Below, piece by piece: positions 1 through 8,828 of a stretch of DNA of 64,000 nt. Position 1 is the stretch's first letter, and every line of letters starts with the position of its first letter. Both the position numbers and the translations under genes were made by a program. The DNA is taken from positions 1-64,000 of the forward strand of contig JAJPIL010000014.1 of the NCBI GenBank assembly GCA_021324755.1. The letters run 5' to 3'. The notes beneath the pieces are model-generated. The model saw only the letters and a program-made list of their open reading frames with translations, was not told where the DNA came from and ran no database searches. Origin of the DNA: Pseudomonadota bacterium. Its GTDB lineage: Bacteria; Desulfobacterota; Binatia; Binatales; Binataceae.

Positions 1-2332
1 AGCGCGCCAGGTCCGGTTGCACCTTCGGGTCCGAAAGCGTCCCCGAGGCGCGCAGCGGAACGCGCACCAGATCGTCCGCACCCTTCAGCGCCCCTAATAA
101 CGTGCCCTTCGCCACCAGATCCCGACTCAACTGCGGCGATAGCGCAATTACGCCGCGGAAGTCGAGCTGCTGATCGAGATTTAACCAACCTTCACCGGAA
201 AGCGTGTAGTCCTGAGCTACCACTTTGATGTCTTGCGAGTAAGCAACTGGGCCTTTGATCACGAACGTGGCACTAGCAGTCTGCAAACGCATATCGGGGC
301 TTAGCGCCACAGGATGACGGTCAACCAATACAGGGGTGATTAGGTCGCCAAGTCCGGGCAGACGGGACAGCTTGGCAAAAACCTTGGTCGTTGGATTAGC
401 TCCAACGATTACGGCATTGTTGACTAGCAACCTTCCGGTACCATCCAATGACTGCACAAGCGCAGGGGCACTGCTGTAGCGACCAGTTAATTTAATTTCG
501 CCATTTAAGCGCCCCTGTTTTACCGCTGAGTTCCTACCCTGGAGCTGCGACGCAATCTGCCCGATGTCGAGATTGTCTGCCCGAAGAAAGAGATTGAACG
601 GCGAGGTGCCGGACAAGGTAATCGACCCATTGCCGTGGAGCTCTCCGTCGCCCACGCCCACCTGGAAGGCGTCTACACGAGCGACCTCTGGTATCCATCG
701 TACCGACGCAGAAAGCTGCTCACATGGAATCTTGGCAAAAAAGCAGGAGTTAGCGCGCAGTTGCGCGTCGAGAGAAGATCGCGCCGATACGCCGTCTCGG
801 CGGAGTATTCCCTCTACCGACAGACCGTCGAGCGCGTATTGCTCGTAAGCAGCCTTGCGCGGAATAAGGTCGGCAAGTGTCACGTGTTGGCTTGCTAGTT
901 TAAACGTGGCTTGCGACAAATTGAGCGATTCGCTTGTAGCTTGCCCGATGAAGCGGGCATTGCCGAGGCTGAACGCCAACGAGCGTAGCGTCGCCTTGTC
1001 TCCGTAAAAGGCGAGCTGGGCCTCGACGTTAGTGAAGCGGTTTAGCGGCGAGTCAGGTAGGACGAAGCCAGCTTCGGAAAGTTTGACCAGCCCGTTGATT
1101 TTTGCTCTGCCGTCACTCGCTTCGACCTGCCCTTTCGCCTCTACCCATCCGGAAGGCTTGTAGCGAGCAACTGGCGCAGACAGCTTGGCTAACTGGCCAA
1201 GCTGCAGGCGGTCGATCTGGACATTACCGCTCACAGCCGCGGGAGCAAACCTGAAATCAGTCACACCTGCGCTCAGTCCCGCAACCGCAAGCGTGCCTTT
1301 GCTTATCACTGTGCCATTCGACCCACGGTTTCCCTCAACTTCCAGGTAGGATTTTATCGCCGTCGCCTTCTCAAAAAGCCCCGGGTACGACAACTTAACG
1401 GCGCTTAAGTCAGCCCGGGTCCTGAAGCTTATCGCCTCGGGCATACCACTTGCGTGCACTTCGACCGTCGCTGGCCCGGTTAACACGAACTGCCGCGCAA
1501 AAGCCCAAGCCACGGGCATCAAAGCGACCAACTTCTCAGCTTCAAGAGGGGCAAGCCTCGCTGCAATCGTAAAAGGTAGCGACGTTATATCGACACGACC
1601 ATCACGCATCAAAGGTCCGACCTGTCCCCGAACATGTAGATTCCTCTCCTCCCCCAGGATCGCCCCGCTAAGTTCCACTTCGCTGGGTAGCGCCAGACTT
1701 ACCGGACTTAGCCGAATATTGAGATGGGTCAGGGAAAGGTCGAGGCCGAGCATGCCGTCGGAGTAATAAAGCTCGCTGTCTTTAAAGCTCACGCTACTAA
1801 CCATAAAGGCGGTCGGCGAAAGAGGCGCAGTTGTTGGGACTTCGGACATCTGACCAACTTTTACGAAGCCGGTGCGCAAGCGTAAAAAGCTGCTTTGCGG
1901 CCGATTCGTAGATTGGTCCGCGCCGATCGTGCTGACGTTCAAAACGCCCTGGGCGTTGCGAATGAGACGAATCGTTGCGTGGTCGAAACTAAGATCGCTG
2001 ATTTCAACGCGCCCGAACAGTAACTGGAGTAAACGGATTTTCGCGTGAGCCGTAGTGGCGTGAAAAAACGGCGTGCGCGCAAAAGCAGGATCGTCCGCGA
2101 TAGATAGTTCGGAAACTTTGATTGAAAAACCTAGACCAAGCGAGCCCGTAATCTTGCCGACGCTGACCGGTCGGCCGAGCGCTTGCGTGGCAAGGTTGGT
2201 TAAATAGCTCTGCCTTGAAGCAATAATTCGATTAAGGTTCAGCAAGGCAACAGCTAGCACAAGCGCTACGAGTGCAAGCGCGCTAACAGCCGCAAACGTA
2301 ACAAGGCGCCCTATTTTCCACATGAGATTCAT
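1..2332 (-). CDS. AsmA family protein (C-terminus outside window)
   Basis: Frame open from an ATG at 2332 (second in-frame ATG at 2323) to the left edge, about 777 codons without a stop. The N-terminus has a single membrane helix (residues about 8-30, rich in Ala, Leu and Val), followed by a motif typical of AsmA proteins in which a Tyr-Leu-x-x-Leu helix leads into 'GRPVSVGKI'. The last readable residues, 'VPLRASGTLSDPKVQPDL', match the usual end of the AsmA-like C-terminal domain, so little is missing. Family members are inner-membrane-anchored periplasmic proteins with long beta-rich repeats, linked to outer-membrane assembly and lipid transport. The precise role here is unknown. Confidence 0.85.
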   Translation of the reverse strand, partial: MNLMWKIGRLVTFAAVSALALVALVLAVALLNLNRIIASRQSYLTNLATQALGRPVSVGKITGSLGLGFSIKVSELSIADDPAFARTPFFHATTAHAKIRLLQLLFGRVEISDLSFDHATIRLIRNAQGVLNVSTIGADQSTNRPQSSFLRLRTGFVKVGQMSEVPTTAPLSPTAFMVSSVSFKDSELYYSDGMLGLDLSLTHLNIRLSPVSLALPSEVELSGAILGEERNLHVRGQVGPLMRDGRVDITSLPFTIAARLAPLEAEKLVALMPVAWAFARQFVLTGPATVEVHASGMPEAISFRTRADLSAVKLSYPGLFEKATAIKSYLEVEGNRGSNGTVISKGTLAVAGLSAGVTDFRFAPAAVSGNVQIDRLQLGQLAKLSAPVARYKPSGWVEAKGQVEASDGRAKINGLVKLSEAGFVLPDSPLNRFTNVEAQLAFYGDKATLRSLAFSLGNARFIGQATSESLNLSQATFKLASQHVTLADLIPRKAAYEQYALDGLSVEGILRRDGVSARSSLDAQLRANSCFFAKIPCEQLSASVRWIPEVARVDAFQVGVGDGELHGNGSITLSGTSPFNLFLRADNLDIGQIASQLQGRNSAVKQGRLNGEIKLTGRYSSAPALVQSLDGTGRLLVNNAVIVGANPTTKVFAKLSRLPGLGDLITPVLVDRHPVALSPDMRLQTASATFVIKGPVAYSQDIKVVAQDYTLSGEGWLNLDQQLDFRGVIALSPQLSRDLVAKGTLLGALKGADDLVRVPLRASGTLSDPKVQPDLAR

Positions 2333-2677
2333 TTCCACTCAGGCTATTTCCAACGTAAGACCGATAGTGAGGCAAATTTCGCCGACCGACCCAGTAAGGA
2401 GTAGCTGCTTAGAGAAGAGCGCTCGCCGCTTTCGAGATCCACGATCTTATCGTTTCTCGTCAGCGTGAGTGCAAACAGCCTTTGCGTAACTCTAGCTCCG
2501 AGCTCCAATTCGCCGTAAAATCGCTTTTCAAGCCAGTCCCGATAAAATTGCACATGCAGGCTCTCTGAGTTAGTCGGCGCAAAGTCCGGCTAGGTTGACG
2601 CATTTGACGGTGTCGAGCGTATCTGGTTGCTTTCGACACCATACAAAAGCAATTCACTTTTGGAGAGAGTCGCTAGG
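2333..2677. other. Intergenic region between AsmA and Smr genes
   Basis: No confident gene. A leftward reading frame from a GTG at 2553 to a TAG at 2344 could encode 69 residues and ends 11 bases before the AsmA start. Its composition is protein-like, but I recognise no family and see no clear ribosome binding site, so I leave it as a possible small hypothetical gene. The rightward strand just before 2678 should hold the promoter of the Smr gene. Confidence 0.3.
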
Positions 2678-3457
2678 ATGGCGAAACGGCAGGTAGGCCA
2701 AGGCGAGCTTGCGGCAATCGGCGATTACTCACTGCGCAACCAGAAGGTCTTCAACTCGCCATTTCGCGAGCTTAAAAAGCTCGTAAATCAATTGCAAAGC
2801 ATCAGCCGAAAGCCTAAGTCGGCACCTCTGCATCAAGCCGCGTCGCCAACGCCGGCGTCAAACGGTTCCAATAGTGCTCACAGTGAGGCGGAGGAAGAGC
2901 TTTTTCGACGCGCCATGGAGGGCGTGCGGCCGCTCGAAGGGCGAGAACGAGCACGTCGCCCTATGCCAGCACCTGGGCGGGTGCAAATCGTCGATGAGGA
3001 CGCGGAAGTTATCGCTGAACTTTGCGGCCTGGTTTCTGGCAACAAGCCGTTCGACGTGATGGAAACGGAGGAGTACGTCGAAGGCCGTCGCGTGGATCTG
3101 GATGTTCGCATACTGCAAAAGCTAAAGCGCGGCGAGTTTGCTGTCCAGGCGCATGTCGACTTGCACGGGATGACGCGCGAGGAGGCAAAAGAAGCATTGT
3201 CAGAATTTATCAAGGGCGCCGTCCGTGCAGGCCATCAGTCGGTCCTAGTTGTATGCGGGCGCGGCTTGAGGTCACCCGGAGGCCAACCGGTACTCAAACG
3301 CGCTGTCACGTATTGGCTTTCCCACGGGTCGCTATCAGCTCACGTGTTAGCCTTTGTGACCGCGCGTCCCACCGACGGGGGAACCGGCGCGATGTATGTC
3401 CTGCTGCGTAGGCAACGGCGTCGAGCTCGCTTTAAAGTGGTCAGCCCCTTGATCTGA
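2678..3457 (+). CDS. Smr/MutS2-type domain protein
   Basis: 259 residues from ATG 2678, which follows a purine-rich stretch (GGAGAG). A longer TTG start at 2627 is possible but has no clear ribosome site. The first 110 residues are polar and low-complexity. The C-terminal 85 residues form an Smr domain: 'VDLHGMTREEA' carries the L-D-x-H-G motif and 'VVCGRGLRSPGG' the G-R-G motif, ending in 'GAMYVLLRR'. Smr domains act as nucleases, cutting branched DNA or, in SmrB-type proteins, mRNA at collided ribosomes. Stand-alone Smr proteins like this one are common in proteobacteria. The substrate cannot be told from sequence. It converges with atpE. Confidence 0.85.
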   Translation: MAKRQVGQGELAAIGDYSLRNQKVFNSPFRELKKLVNQLQSISRKPKSAPLHQAASPTPASNGSNSAHSEAEEELFRRAMEGVRPLEGRERARRPMPAPGRVQIVDEDAEVIAELCGLVSGNKPFDVMETEEYVEGRRVDLDVRILQKLKRGEFAVQAHVDLHGMTREEAKEALSEFIKGAVRAGHQSVLVVCGRGLRSPGGQPVLKRAVTYWLSHGSLSAHVLAFVTARPTDGGTGAMYVLLRRQRRRARFKVVSPLI

Positions 3458-3558
3458 ACAATAGTCGAGCAGAGTGCGCAAGCGATGCATGTGCTCGAAA
3501 AAGCCTTGTAAATAAATCCCCTTTGCAGCAAAGGCTTCGTGTCGGGGCGACTTCACGA

Positions 3559-3894
3559 CTACATTCTTCCCATCAAGAGGAATGCGATCACCAAAGCGTA
3601 CAGGGTCAACGACTCAATAAAGGCAAGACCGATAATCATCGGTGTGAACAGCGTACCCGCGCTGTTGGGGTTGCGCCCGATCGAATCCATCGCCGAAGCC
3701 ACAAGCCGCCCTTGGCCGAGACCGCCACCCAAAGCAGCCAGTCCAACGCCAATATTTGCTGCCAGAGCTATCAAGCCGGCCCTCAACGAAGCATCCGAAG
3801 CGGCCTGCGCCATTGCACCTGCGGGCGCGGTCAACACTAGTCCCAATGCCAAGCTCGCTGGGACCCAAATCCACCTTACAGCACGTCTAATCAT
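3559..3894 (-). CDS. atpE: F0F1 ATP synthase subunit c with signal-like leader
   Basis: 111 residues from ATG 3894, preceded by GGAGGA; a longer frame to 3960 lacks support. Residues 1-30 look like a cleavable signal ('AGAMAQA'), as seen in other delta-type subunit c proteins. Two transmembrane hairpin helices follow, with polar loop Arg74-Asn-Pro76 and the ion-binding carboxylate Glu94 in helix 2 ('AFIESLTLY'). Helix 1 carries Gln61 (GQG), and Ser95 and Tyr99 flank Glu94, the residue set of Na+-binding rings. It forms the rotor ring of the membrane F0 sector. Last gene of the leftward hemL-atpZIBE operon; the F1 genes are not in this window. Confidence 0.93.
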   Translation of the reverse strand: MIRRAVRWIWVPASLALGLVLTAPAGAMAQAASDASLRAGLIALAANIGVGLAALGGGLGQGRLVASAMDSIGRNPNSAGTLFTPMIIGLAFIESLTLYALVIAFLLMGRM

Positions 3895-4026
3895 CCGCGT
3901 TTCGTCCTCCTCCATACACCGCTGCTCAAAGCTTGCTACCACTGACACAAAGGCGACCACGCATTTCAGCTCGTCGCTACGTTAAGCGACCACACCCACG
4001 AGTCTTCGGCTAAAGCGCGGCAAGCC

Positions 4027-4704
4027 TCAATGATGCTCGCTGCGCGCCATCTTTACATAACCCATCGATAAGACGGTAAAGACCGTGGCCTGAATAACGC
4101 ACACGAGCGAGCCGAGCGCGTAGAAGGCCAGTGGAATCACAAGTTTGGTCAATTTTGTAAAAATACTCAAGACTTGATGGTCGGCAAACATGTTGGCATG
4201 AAGTCGTACGCCGAGCGAGAACGGTCGGAAAAGGTTATCCGCCACCTCGATCGGCAGCATCAAAGGTGACATCACAAGAAGCGGGCCTAAAAAACTTCGC
4301 AAGTAATGGACACCGCGGGCTTTGAAGCCGTGATAGATGTAATAAACTAGTGTGACCGTTCCCAAGGCAAACGTCAGGTCGGAGTACGCCGTAGGTGGTT
4401 CAAAGCCCGGAATGAGCCCGACAAAATTACACGCCAAGATGAGAAGAAAGAGACTGCCAAAATAGGGGACGAAGCCTTTGTAGTCATGGCTCTCGAGTAC
4501 CTCGGCGGTCAACTTGTCCAGAGCCTCGACAGCTACTTCGGCGATCGAGCGAGCAGAAAGCGTCTCGTCGGGCAAAAGCGGGTTCTCGGCAGCAAGAAGC
4601 GCACGACGAGCGATGAGAGCAAACACGATTAAAACGGCCATTACCGTCCACGTCCCGACAAGCACAGGAGGCAACCCTCCGCTCCACTCTTCGAAAACAT
4701 TCAT
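4027..4704 (-). CDS. atpB: F0F1 ATP synthase subunit a
   Basis: 225 residues from ATG 4704. Subunit a forms the stator ion channel against the c-ring in the inner membrane. Five to six hydrophobic helices are visible. The conserved helix 'FRPFSLGVRLHANMFADH' contains the essential arginine that separates the two half-channels, followed by the usual His-Ala-Asn-Met-Phe core. The C-terminus 'VFTVLSMGYVKMA' is typical of the family. Lies between atpI (27 bases upstream) and atpE (132 bases downstream) in the same leftward transcript. Confidence 0.95.
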   Translation of the reverse strand: MNVFEEWSGGLPPVLVGTWTVMAVLIVFALIARRALLAAENPLLPDETLSARSIAEVAVEALDKLTAEVLESHDYKGFVPYFGSLFLLILACNFVGLIPGFEPPTAYSDLTFALGTVTLVYYIYHGFKARGVHYLRSFLGPLLVMSPLMLPIEVADNLFRPFSLGVRLHANMFADHQVLSIFTKLTKLVIPLAFYALGSLVCVIQATVFTVLSMGYVKMARSEHH

Positions 4705-4730
4705 CGCTGTGTCTCTCCCTCTACCTTCGC

Positions 4731-5135
4731 CTAGGCATTCAGGCCCTCTGTCGAGCGTGCGCTGTGGATGAACAGCCTGGCTGTAGCAACTATCGCTGCC
4801 AAAAACGGGCTCGAAATGCCGATTGCGAAACCGAGCGGTTCAAGCTTAAGGCGCCACACTACGAGATAGGCTAGAGCGACCAATGCGAATAGCTTCAACG
4901 GTGCAACGGCAACCCAAAGTGACGGGCTTGCGCGTCTAGTTGCAGCCTTAATTAAAGCGTGAACAAAAGCACTGAGCGCAAGCAGGTTCAAGGCGGCTAA
5001 CAGACCGCCGGCAAGACAGGCTAGCGCAAGTTGCTTCGAGCTGAAAAGCAGAAGCGCGCACAGCAACGCCAGTACGCAAAAGTTGGCGCGCTGAACAGAA
5101 GCTATAGGTGGAATCTGGGAACCGAACCTACTCAA
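4731..5135 (-). CDS. atpI: ATP synthase subunit I-like membrane protein
   Basis: 134 residues with four predicted membrane helices and no soluble domain, placed directly before atpB, the usual position of AtpI. AtpI proteins help assemble the c-ring. The start proposed is TTG at 5135, whose last bases form a TTGA overlap with the stop of the upstream atpZ-like gene, indicating translational coupling. The sequence is poorly conserved, as is normal for this family, so the call leans on topology and position. Confidence 0.75.
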   Translation of the reverse strand: MSRFGSQIPPIASVQRANFCVLALLCALLLFSSKQLALACLAGGLLAALNLLALSAFVHALIKAATRRASPSLWVAVAPLKLFALVALAYLVVWRLKLEPLGFAIGISSPFLAAIVATARLFIHSARSTEGLNA

Positions 5136-5344
5136 TCTCGTCCGTTTCGCAAACTCGTCGTCAGTAGAATCAAACGGTAAAAGCTAACGGCCACGCCGGC
5201 AAGCAGCAGCGCCATCGTCAGGTACGGGGACGTTTTCAAGTAATCGTCAAGATAATACCCGACTACCGCGCCCACGATAGGTGGCGACGTCAGCTCCGCG
5301 CCCAACGATGCATAACGCACCATTTTAGTTACGTTAAGCGCCAT
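5132..5344 (-). CDS. atpZ: AtpZ/AtpI-type small membrane protein
   Basis: 70 residues from ATG 5344 (a frame to 5389 exists, but would overlap hemL). Two membrane helices: the first ends 'GAVVGYYLDDYL' and the second is 'LTMALLLAGVAVSFYRLI', a pattern typical of the AtpZ family (putative F0F1-ATPase subunit, Ca2+/Mg2+ transporter-like). It sits 25 bases after hemL and overlaps atpI by four bases, so it opens the atp part of the operon. Confidence 0.75.
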   Translation of the reverse strand: MALNVTKMVRYASLGAELTSPPIVGAVVGYYLDDYLKTSPYLTMALLLAGVAVSFYRLILLTTSLRNGRD

Positions 5345-5369
5345 TGCAACACCGGCTTTATCGAGCTTG

Positions 5370-6662
5370 CTAGGTTGACAGTGCCACAACTCGCGCCGCC
5401 GCGTCTACCGTGCGCTCGATGTCCTCCTCGCTGTGAGCAAGCGATACGAACATCGCTTCGAACTGGGAAGCGGGCAGAAAAACTCCCGCTTCCAACATAC
5501 CCGCGAAAAACCGCGCAAAAAGCGAGGTGTCAGCTTCCCGCGCTTGCTCACTGGTGCTCACCCGCTCACATCCGAAAAACACCGTAAGCAGCGAGCCAGC
5601 CCGATTCACGCATGCCTTGACCCGTGCCCGGTCGAGCGCTTTTTTGATACCTCCTTCGAGCGCCGAGCTAAGTTTGTCCAGCCGCTCGTAGACGCCCGGT
5701 TCGCGCAGCAAAGCAAGCGTCTCCAAACCCGCCCTTACAGACAGCGGGTTTCCTGCAAGCGTCCCAGCTTGATAAACCGGGCCACAAGGAGCCAGAAGCT
5801 CCATTAAGTCACGTCTTCCCGCTACTGCCCCTATCGGCATACCGCCGCCTATAACTTTGCCGAGCAGTATTAGGTCGGGTGCCAGACCTAGAGTCTCTGA
5901 GAACGCACCGTAGCACAGGCGAAAACCAGTGATTACTTCGTCGCAGATAAGCAGGCAGCCAAAGCGACGCGCCAAGTCCTGGAGGCCGCTTAAAAACTCT
6001 GGCTCGGGCCTGACGACCCCCATGTTAGCAGCAACCGGCTCGACTATTATCGCCGCTACTTCGCCGCGATTTGCCTCAAGGCATTGTTCGAGCGCGTCAA
6101 GCTTATTGTAGGGCACACTAAGGGTCAAGGAAGCGATTTCAGGCGGCACGCCAGCACTGTCAGGTACGCCAAAGGTAAGTGCGCCCGATCCTGCCCGCAC
6201 CAAAAGCCCGTCGCTATGCCCGTGATAGCATCCCTCAAATTTCACGATTTTGGGCCGGGAAGTGGCAGCTCGAGCGATCCGGATAGCGGTCATGGCAGCT
6301 TCGGTGCCGGAGTTCACTAGCCGGACTTCTTCGGCGCTCGAAACTGCACGCGTGATTTCTTCGGCCAGCGCAAGCTCGAGCTCGGTTGCAGCGCCGTAGC
6401 TAAATCCCTCGGTCGCTTGCTCTGCTACGGCCTTGACCACGCGCGGGTGAGCGTGGCCAACGATTGCCGGCCCGAACGCGCCGACATAATCGATAAAGCG
6501 ATTACCGTCGGCGTCGAAAACGTATGCACCCTGGGCACGCTCGATGAAAAGTGGCTTCAACCCTACCGCGCGCCAGGCTCGAACGGGTGAATTGACTCCT
6601 CCTGGAATCCTGCGCACAGCGCGCTCAAAAAGGAGCGCTGAACGCTCGCGTGAAATCCCCAT
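5370..6662 (-). CDS. hemL: Glutamate-1-semialdehyde 2,1-aminomutase
   Basis: 430 residues from ATG 6662, preceded by AAGGAAGAAGG; full length for the family. A class III PLP aminotransferase fold that converts glutamate-1-semialdehyde to 5-aminolevulinate, the C5 entry to heme. Visible signatures: 'PGGVNSPVRAW' at residues 20-30, 'NSGTEAAM' at about 117-124 (phosphate binding), 'DEVITGFR' at 241-248 and the PLP lysine Lys269 in 'LLGKVIGGG'. It is the first gene of a leftward transcript running into atpZ-I-B-E, so heme and ATP synthase supply may be co-expressed. It diverges from dnaA. Confidence 0.95.
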   Translation of the reverse strand: MGISRERSALLFERAVRRIPGGVNSPVRAWRAVGLKPLFIERAQGAYVFDADGNRFIDYVGAFGPAIVGHAHPRVVKAVAEQATEGFSYGAATELELALAEEITRAVSSAEEVRLVNSGTEAAMTAIRIARAATSRPKIVKFEGCYHGHSDGLLVRAGSGALTFGVPDSAGVPPEIASLTLSVPYNKLDALEQCLEANRGEVAAIIVEPVAANMGVVRPEPEFLSGLQDLARRFGCLLICDEVITGFRLCYGAFSETLGLAPDLILLGKVIGGGMPIGAVAGRRDLMELLAPCGPVYQAGTLAGNPLSVRAGLETLALLREPGVYERLDKLSSALEGGIKKALDRARVKACVNRAGSLLTVFFGCERVSTSEQAREADTSLFARFFAGMLEAGVFLPASQFEAMFVSLAHSEEDIERTVDAAARVVALST

Positions 6663-7118
6663 CTTTTGCCTTCTTCCTTAAAGCTTCTCGTCTCTTGCCA
6701 TCCTGCTGTCTAAGCCAACAAATCTAACCAAAGCAAAACAGGTATCAACTAGACGCCATTTTGGCTCCCCATCGTCTTGCGCTCTTGTCTTCTTGCCAAA
6801 GACCGACTTCGAATTCGCCTCTTTAAAACCGTCGTGGCACTAAAAAATTTGCACGGAAAATCAGGGGGTTAGGAAGATTTTTCAGCCACGAGCTTGTCCG
6901 TAGTCGCAAAAGCGTCTAACAATTTTCACCGCATCCGCCCTCGTCGCAGCGATGACCGGTTAATTAGCGGGGCGATGTATTCCGCCATGGAGGATAGGCA
7001 GGCAGTTCGATATGGCGGCGAATCACTGGTCATCGCGACGACTATCCAGCTTGAAAACAAGTTAATAGACACAACTAGCATACCGCCTATCCTCGGTCAG
7101 GATCGGCAAAAAATCTTG

Positions 7119-7127
7119 TTATCCACA
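7119..7127 (+). promoter_or_regulatory. DnaA box TTATCCACA
   Basis: Exact match to the consensus TTATNCACA, 90 bases before the dnaA start. With the inverted near-match at 7142-7150 it forms TTATCCACAG-N12-CTGTGTGTAA, an arrangement suited to DnaA autoregulation or origin binding. Confidence 0.75.
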
Positions 7128-7141
7128 GGTGTTGATAAAGC

Positions 7142-7150
7142 TGTGTGTAA
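7142..7150 (-). promoter_or_regulatory. Near-consensus DnaA box (TTACACACA on minus strand)
   Basis: One mismatch to TTATNCACA, inverted relative to the perfect box at 7119-7127. Taken as a second site only because of that pairing. Confidence 0.45.
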
Positions 7151-7216
7151 CCAGTCAGTAAGTGACCTGCGTCGACAGGGCGCTAGGCTTACGTGGTCGC
7201 AACTCAGGAGGACGGA

Positions 7217-8581
7217 ATGAACGGCTTGTGGGAAAGAGTTTCCGACCGCTTGCGAGAGACACTCGGTCCAGTGTGCTACGAGACCTGGATCGAGCCACTT
7301 AAGCTGGTTGGAATCGAAGGTAAGAAAGTTACTCTTGCCGCCCCTAACCGCTTCTTTCGTGACTGGGTTGAGCAACGCTACGTCGACGTGGTGCGTGCCT
7401 CGGTGGCCAAAGAAGCTGGCCAAGACGTAGAGGTTGCGCTCGTCCTGCCCCCGCCTAAGCAGCAAAGCGGGGCAAAAAACTCAGCCCAGCCCGAGCTTTA
7501 CGAAAACCTCGAGCTTACGCGCCAGCGCAACTCGTCGCCTGCTCGGGCCGAGCGCGGCGCAAATTTAAACCCGCGGTATACGTTCGCCGAATTCGTCGTC
7601 GGATCGAGCAATCAATTCGCTCACGCTGCCGCCTGGGCAGTTGCCAATCAACCGGGCGAGAAATACAACCCGCTGTTTATCTACGGCGGAGTCGGGCTTG
7701 GCAAAACGCATCTCGTGAGCGCCATTGGGCACCATCTACTGTCAAACCGCGAGCGAAAGCACAAGGTTATTTATCTTTCTGCCGAGCTTTTCATGAACGA
7801 GCTGATAAGCTCGCTCAAGCGCGACCGAATGGCCGAATTCAAGGAGCGCTTTCGCAAGGTCGACGCACTTATTATCGACGACGTGCAGTTCTTGGCAGGC
7901 CGAGAGCGCACCCAGGAGGAGTTTTTCCATACCTTCAACTCGCTGCACGCCGAACGGCATCAGATCGTGCTTACCTCCGACAAAGTACCGCGCGAGATAC
8001 CCGACCTCGAGGAACGCTTGCGCAACCGCTTTGAATCCGGCCTTATCGCCGACATCGCGCCGCCTGATCTCGAGACGCGCGTGGCGATCCTGCATAAAAA
8101 AGCTGCTCACGAAAATATCACGCTTTCTCCCGACGTGGCGCTCTACATAGCCCAAAACGTTACGTCCAACGTGCGCGAGCTTGAAGGCTCGCTCACTCGA
8201 CTAGTAGCGATGGCGTCGCTGCGCGATTGTCCAATAACGCTGGAATTCGCCCGCCAGGCCCTGCGAGACCTTATCGCGCAGGCGCCCGCCAAGCCTGACA
8301 TGGAAGCGATCGAACGCGCTACGGCCGAAGTCATGCGCGTGCGACTTGCCGACCTGCGCTCCAAAAAGCGCACTCAGCAGATCGCCTTCTGCCGGCAGGT
8401 AGCGATGTACTTATGCCGCAAACTAACTGACGCTTCGTTTCCCACGATCGGGGAGTACTTTGGGCGCGACCATTCCACCGTGATTCACGCCTATAACCTG
8501 ATCTCGAAGCGTGTCGCGGACGATCCAGCCTTTCGGCAGACGATCGAACGAATCGAGCGTCAGCTACGGCTACATCATTGA
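7217..8581 (+). CDS. dnaA: Chromosomal replication initiator DnaA
   Basis: 454 residues from ATG 7217, seven bases after AGGAGG; the upstream GTG at 7193 would hide that ribosome site. Domain I begins '[14 protein letters not shown]' and contains the W-x-x-P segment for helicase contact. The AAA+ core has Walker A 'GGVGLGKTH' (about 157-165) and Walker B 'LIIDDVQF' (about 218-225). The DNA-binding domain IV ends with '[11 protein letters not shown]', which reads the DnaA box. It melts the origin and loads the replicative helicase. The variable domain II is short and rich in Ser, Ala and Arg. Confidence 0.97.
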   Translation: MNGLWERVSDRLRETLGPVCYETWIEPLKLVGIEGKKVTLAAPNRFFRDWVEQRYVDVVRASVAKEAGQDVEVALVLPPPKQQSGAKNSAQPELYENLELTRQRNSSPARAERGANLNPRYTFAEFVVGSSNQFAHAAAWAVANQPGEKYNPLFIYGGVGLGKTHLVSAIGHHLLSNRERKHKVIYLSAELFMNELISSLKRDRMAEFKERFRKVDALIIDDVQFLAGRERTQEEFFHTFNSLHAERHQIVLTSDKVPREIPDLEERLRNRFESGLIADIAPPDLETRVAILHKKAAHENITLSPDVALYIAQNVTSNVRELEGSLTRLVAMASLRDCPITLEFARQALRDLIAQAPAKPDMEAIERATAEVMRVRLADLRSKKRTQQIAFCRQVAMYLCRKLTDASFPTIGEYFGRDHSTVIHAYNLISKRVADDPAFRQTIERIERQLRLHH

Positions 8582-8828
8582 GACCTTGTGAGCAAAGGTG
8601 TGAACAACTGATGAATAACGCCTGGTGTTGCCGACAGGAATACAGAAGCAATGGGCAAGGCTCGCTTTAAGTGTGAACATCTGGCTGGGCCTACACACGG
8701 CTTTTGCACAGCGGATTTCCGCGATGGAATCTCGACTTTTAGCTTGTGTCCACATTTCAACAGGTCCTACTACCACTGCGAACCTAAATTTTTAAGAGTA
8801 AAAGCCAAGCAATAACAGAAGGCGAACA
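8582..8828. other. dnaA-dnaN spacer with DnaA-box-like sites
   Basis: 247 bases, no gene. Contains several one- or two-mismatch DnaA-box-like sequences: TGTGAACAA 8599-8607, TGTGAACAT 8672-8680 and TTTTGCACA 8702-8710. This density suggests the spacer may be part of the origin or a DnaA-binding control region. The dnaN ribosome site lies just before 8829. Confidence 0.4.

Larger units (their letters stand above)
6663..7216. other. Candidate chromosomal origin region upstream of dnaA
   Basis: 554 bases without a gene between divergent hemL and dnaA. It holds a perfect DnaA box (7119-7127), a near-match in inverted orientation (7142-7150), an AT-rich stretch around 6820-6885, and an exact 10-base inverted repeat GAGGATAGGC at 6990-6999 / GCCTATCCTC at 7085-7094. 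Genes read away from this point on both sides, as expected at an origin. The segment also carries the promoters of hemL and dnaA. Whether oriC lies here, in the dnaA-dnaN gap, or in both (bipartite) cannot be settled by eye. Confidence 0.5.

Noticed and set aside
564-898. Two rightward frames inside the AsmA region
   Set aside because: They lie opposite a long leftward frame with clear AsmA sequence and have no recognisable protein character.
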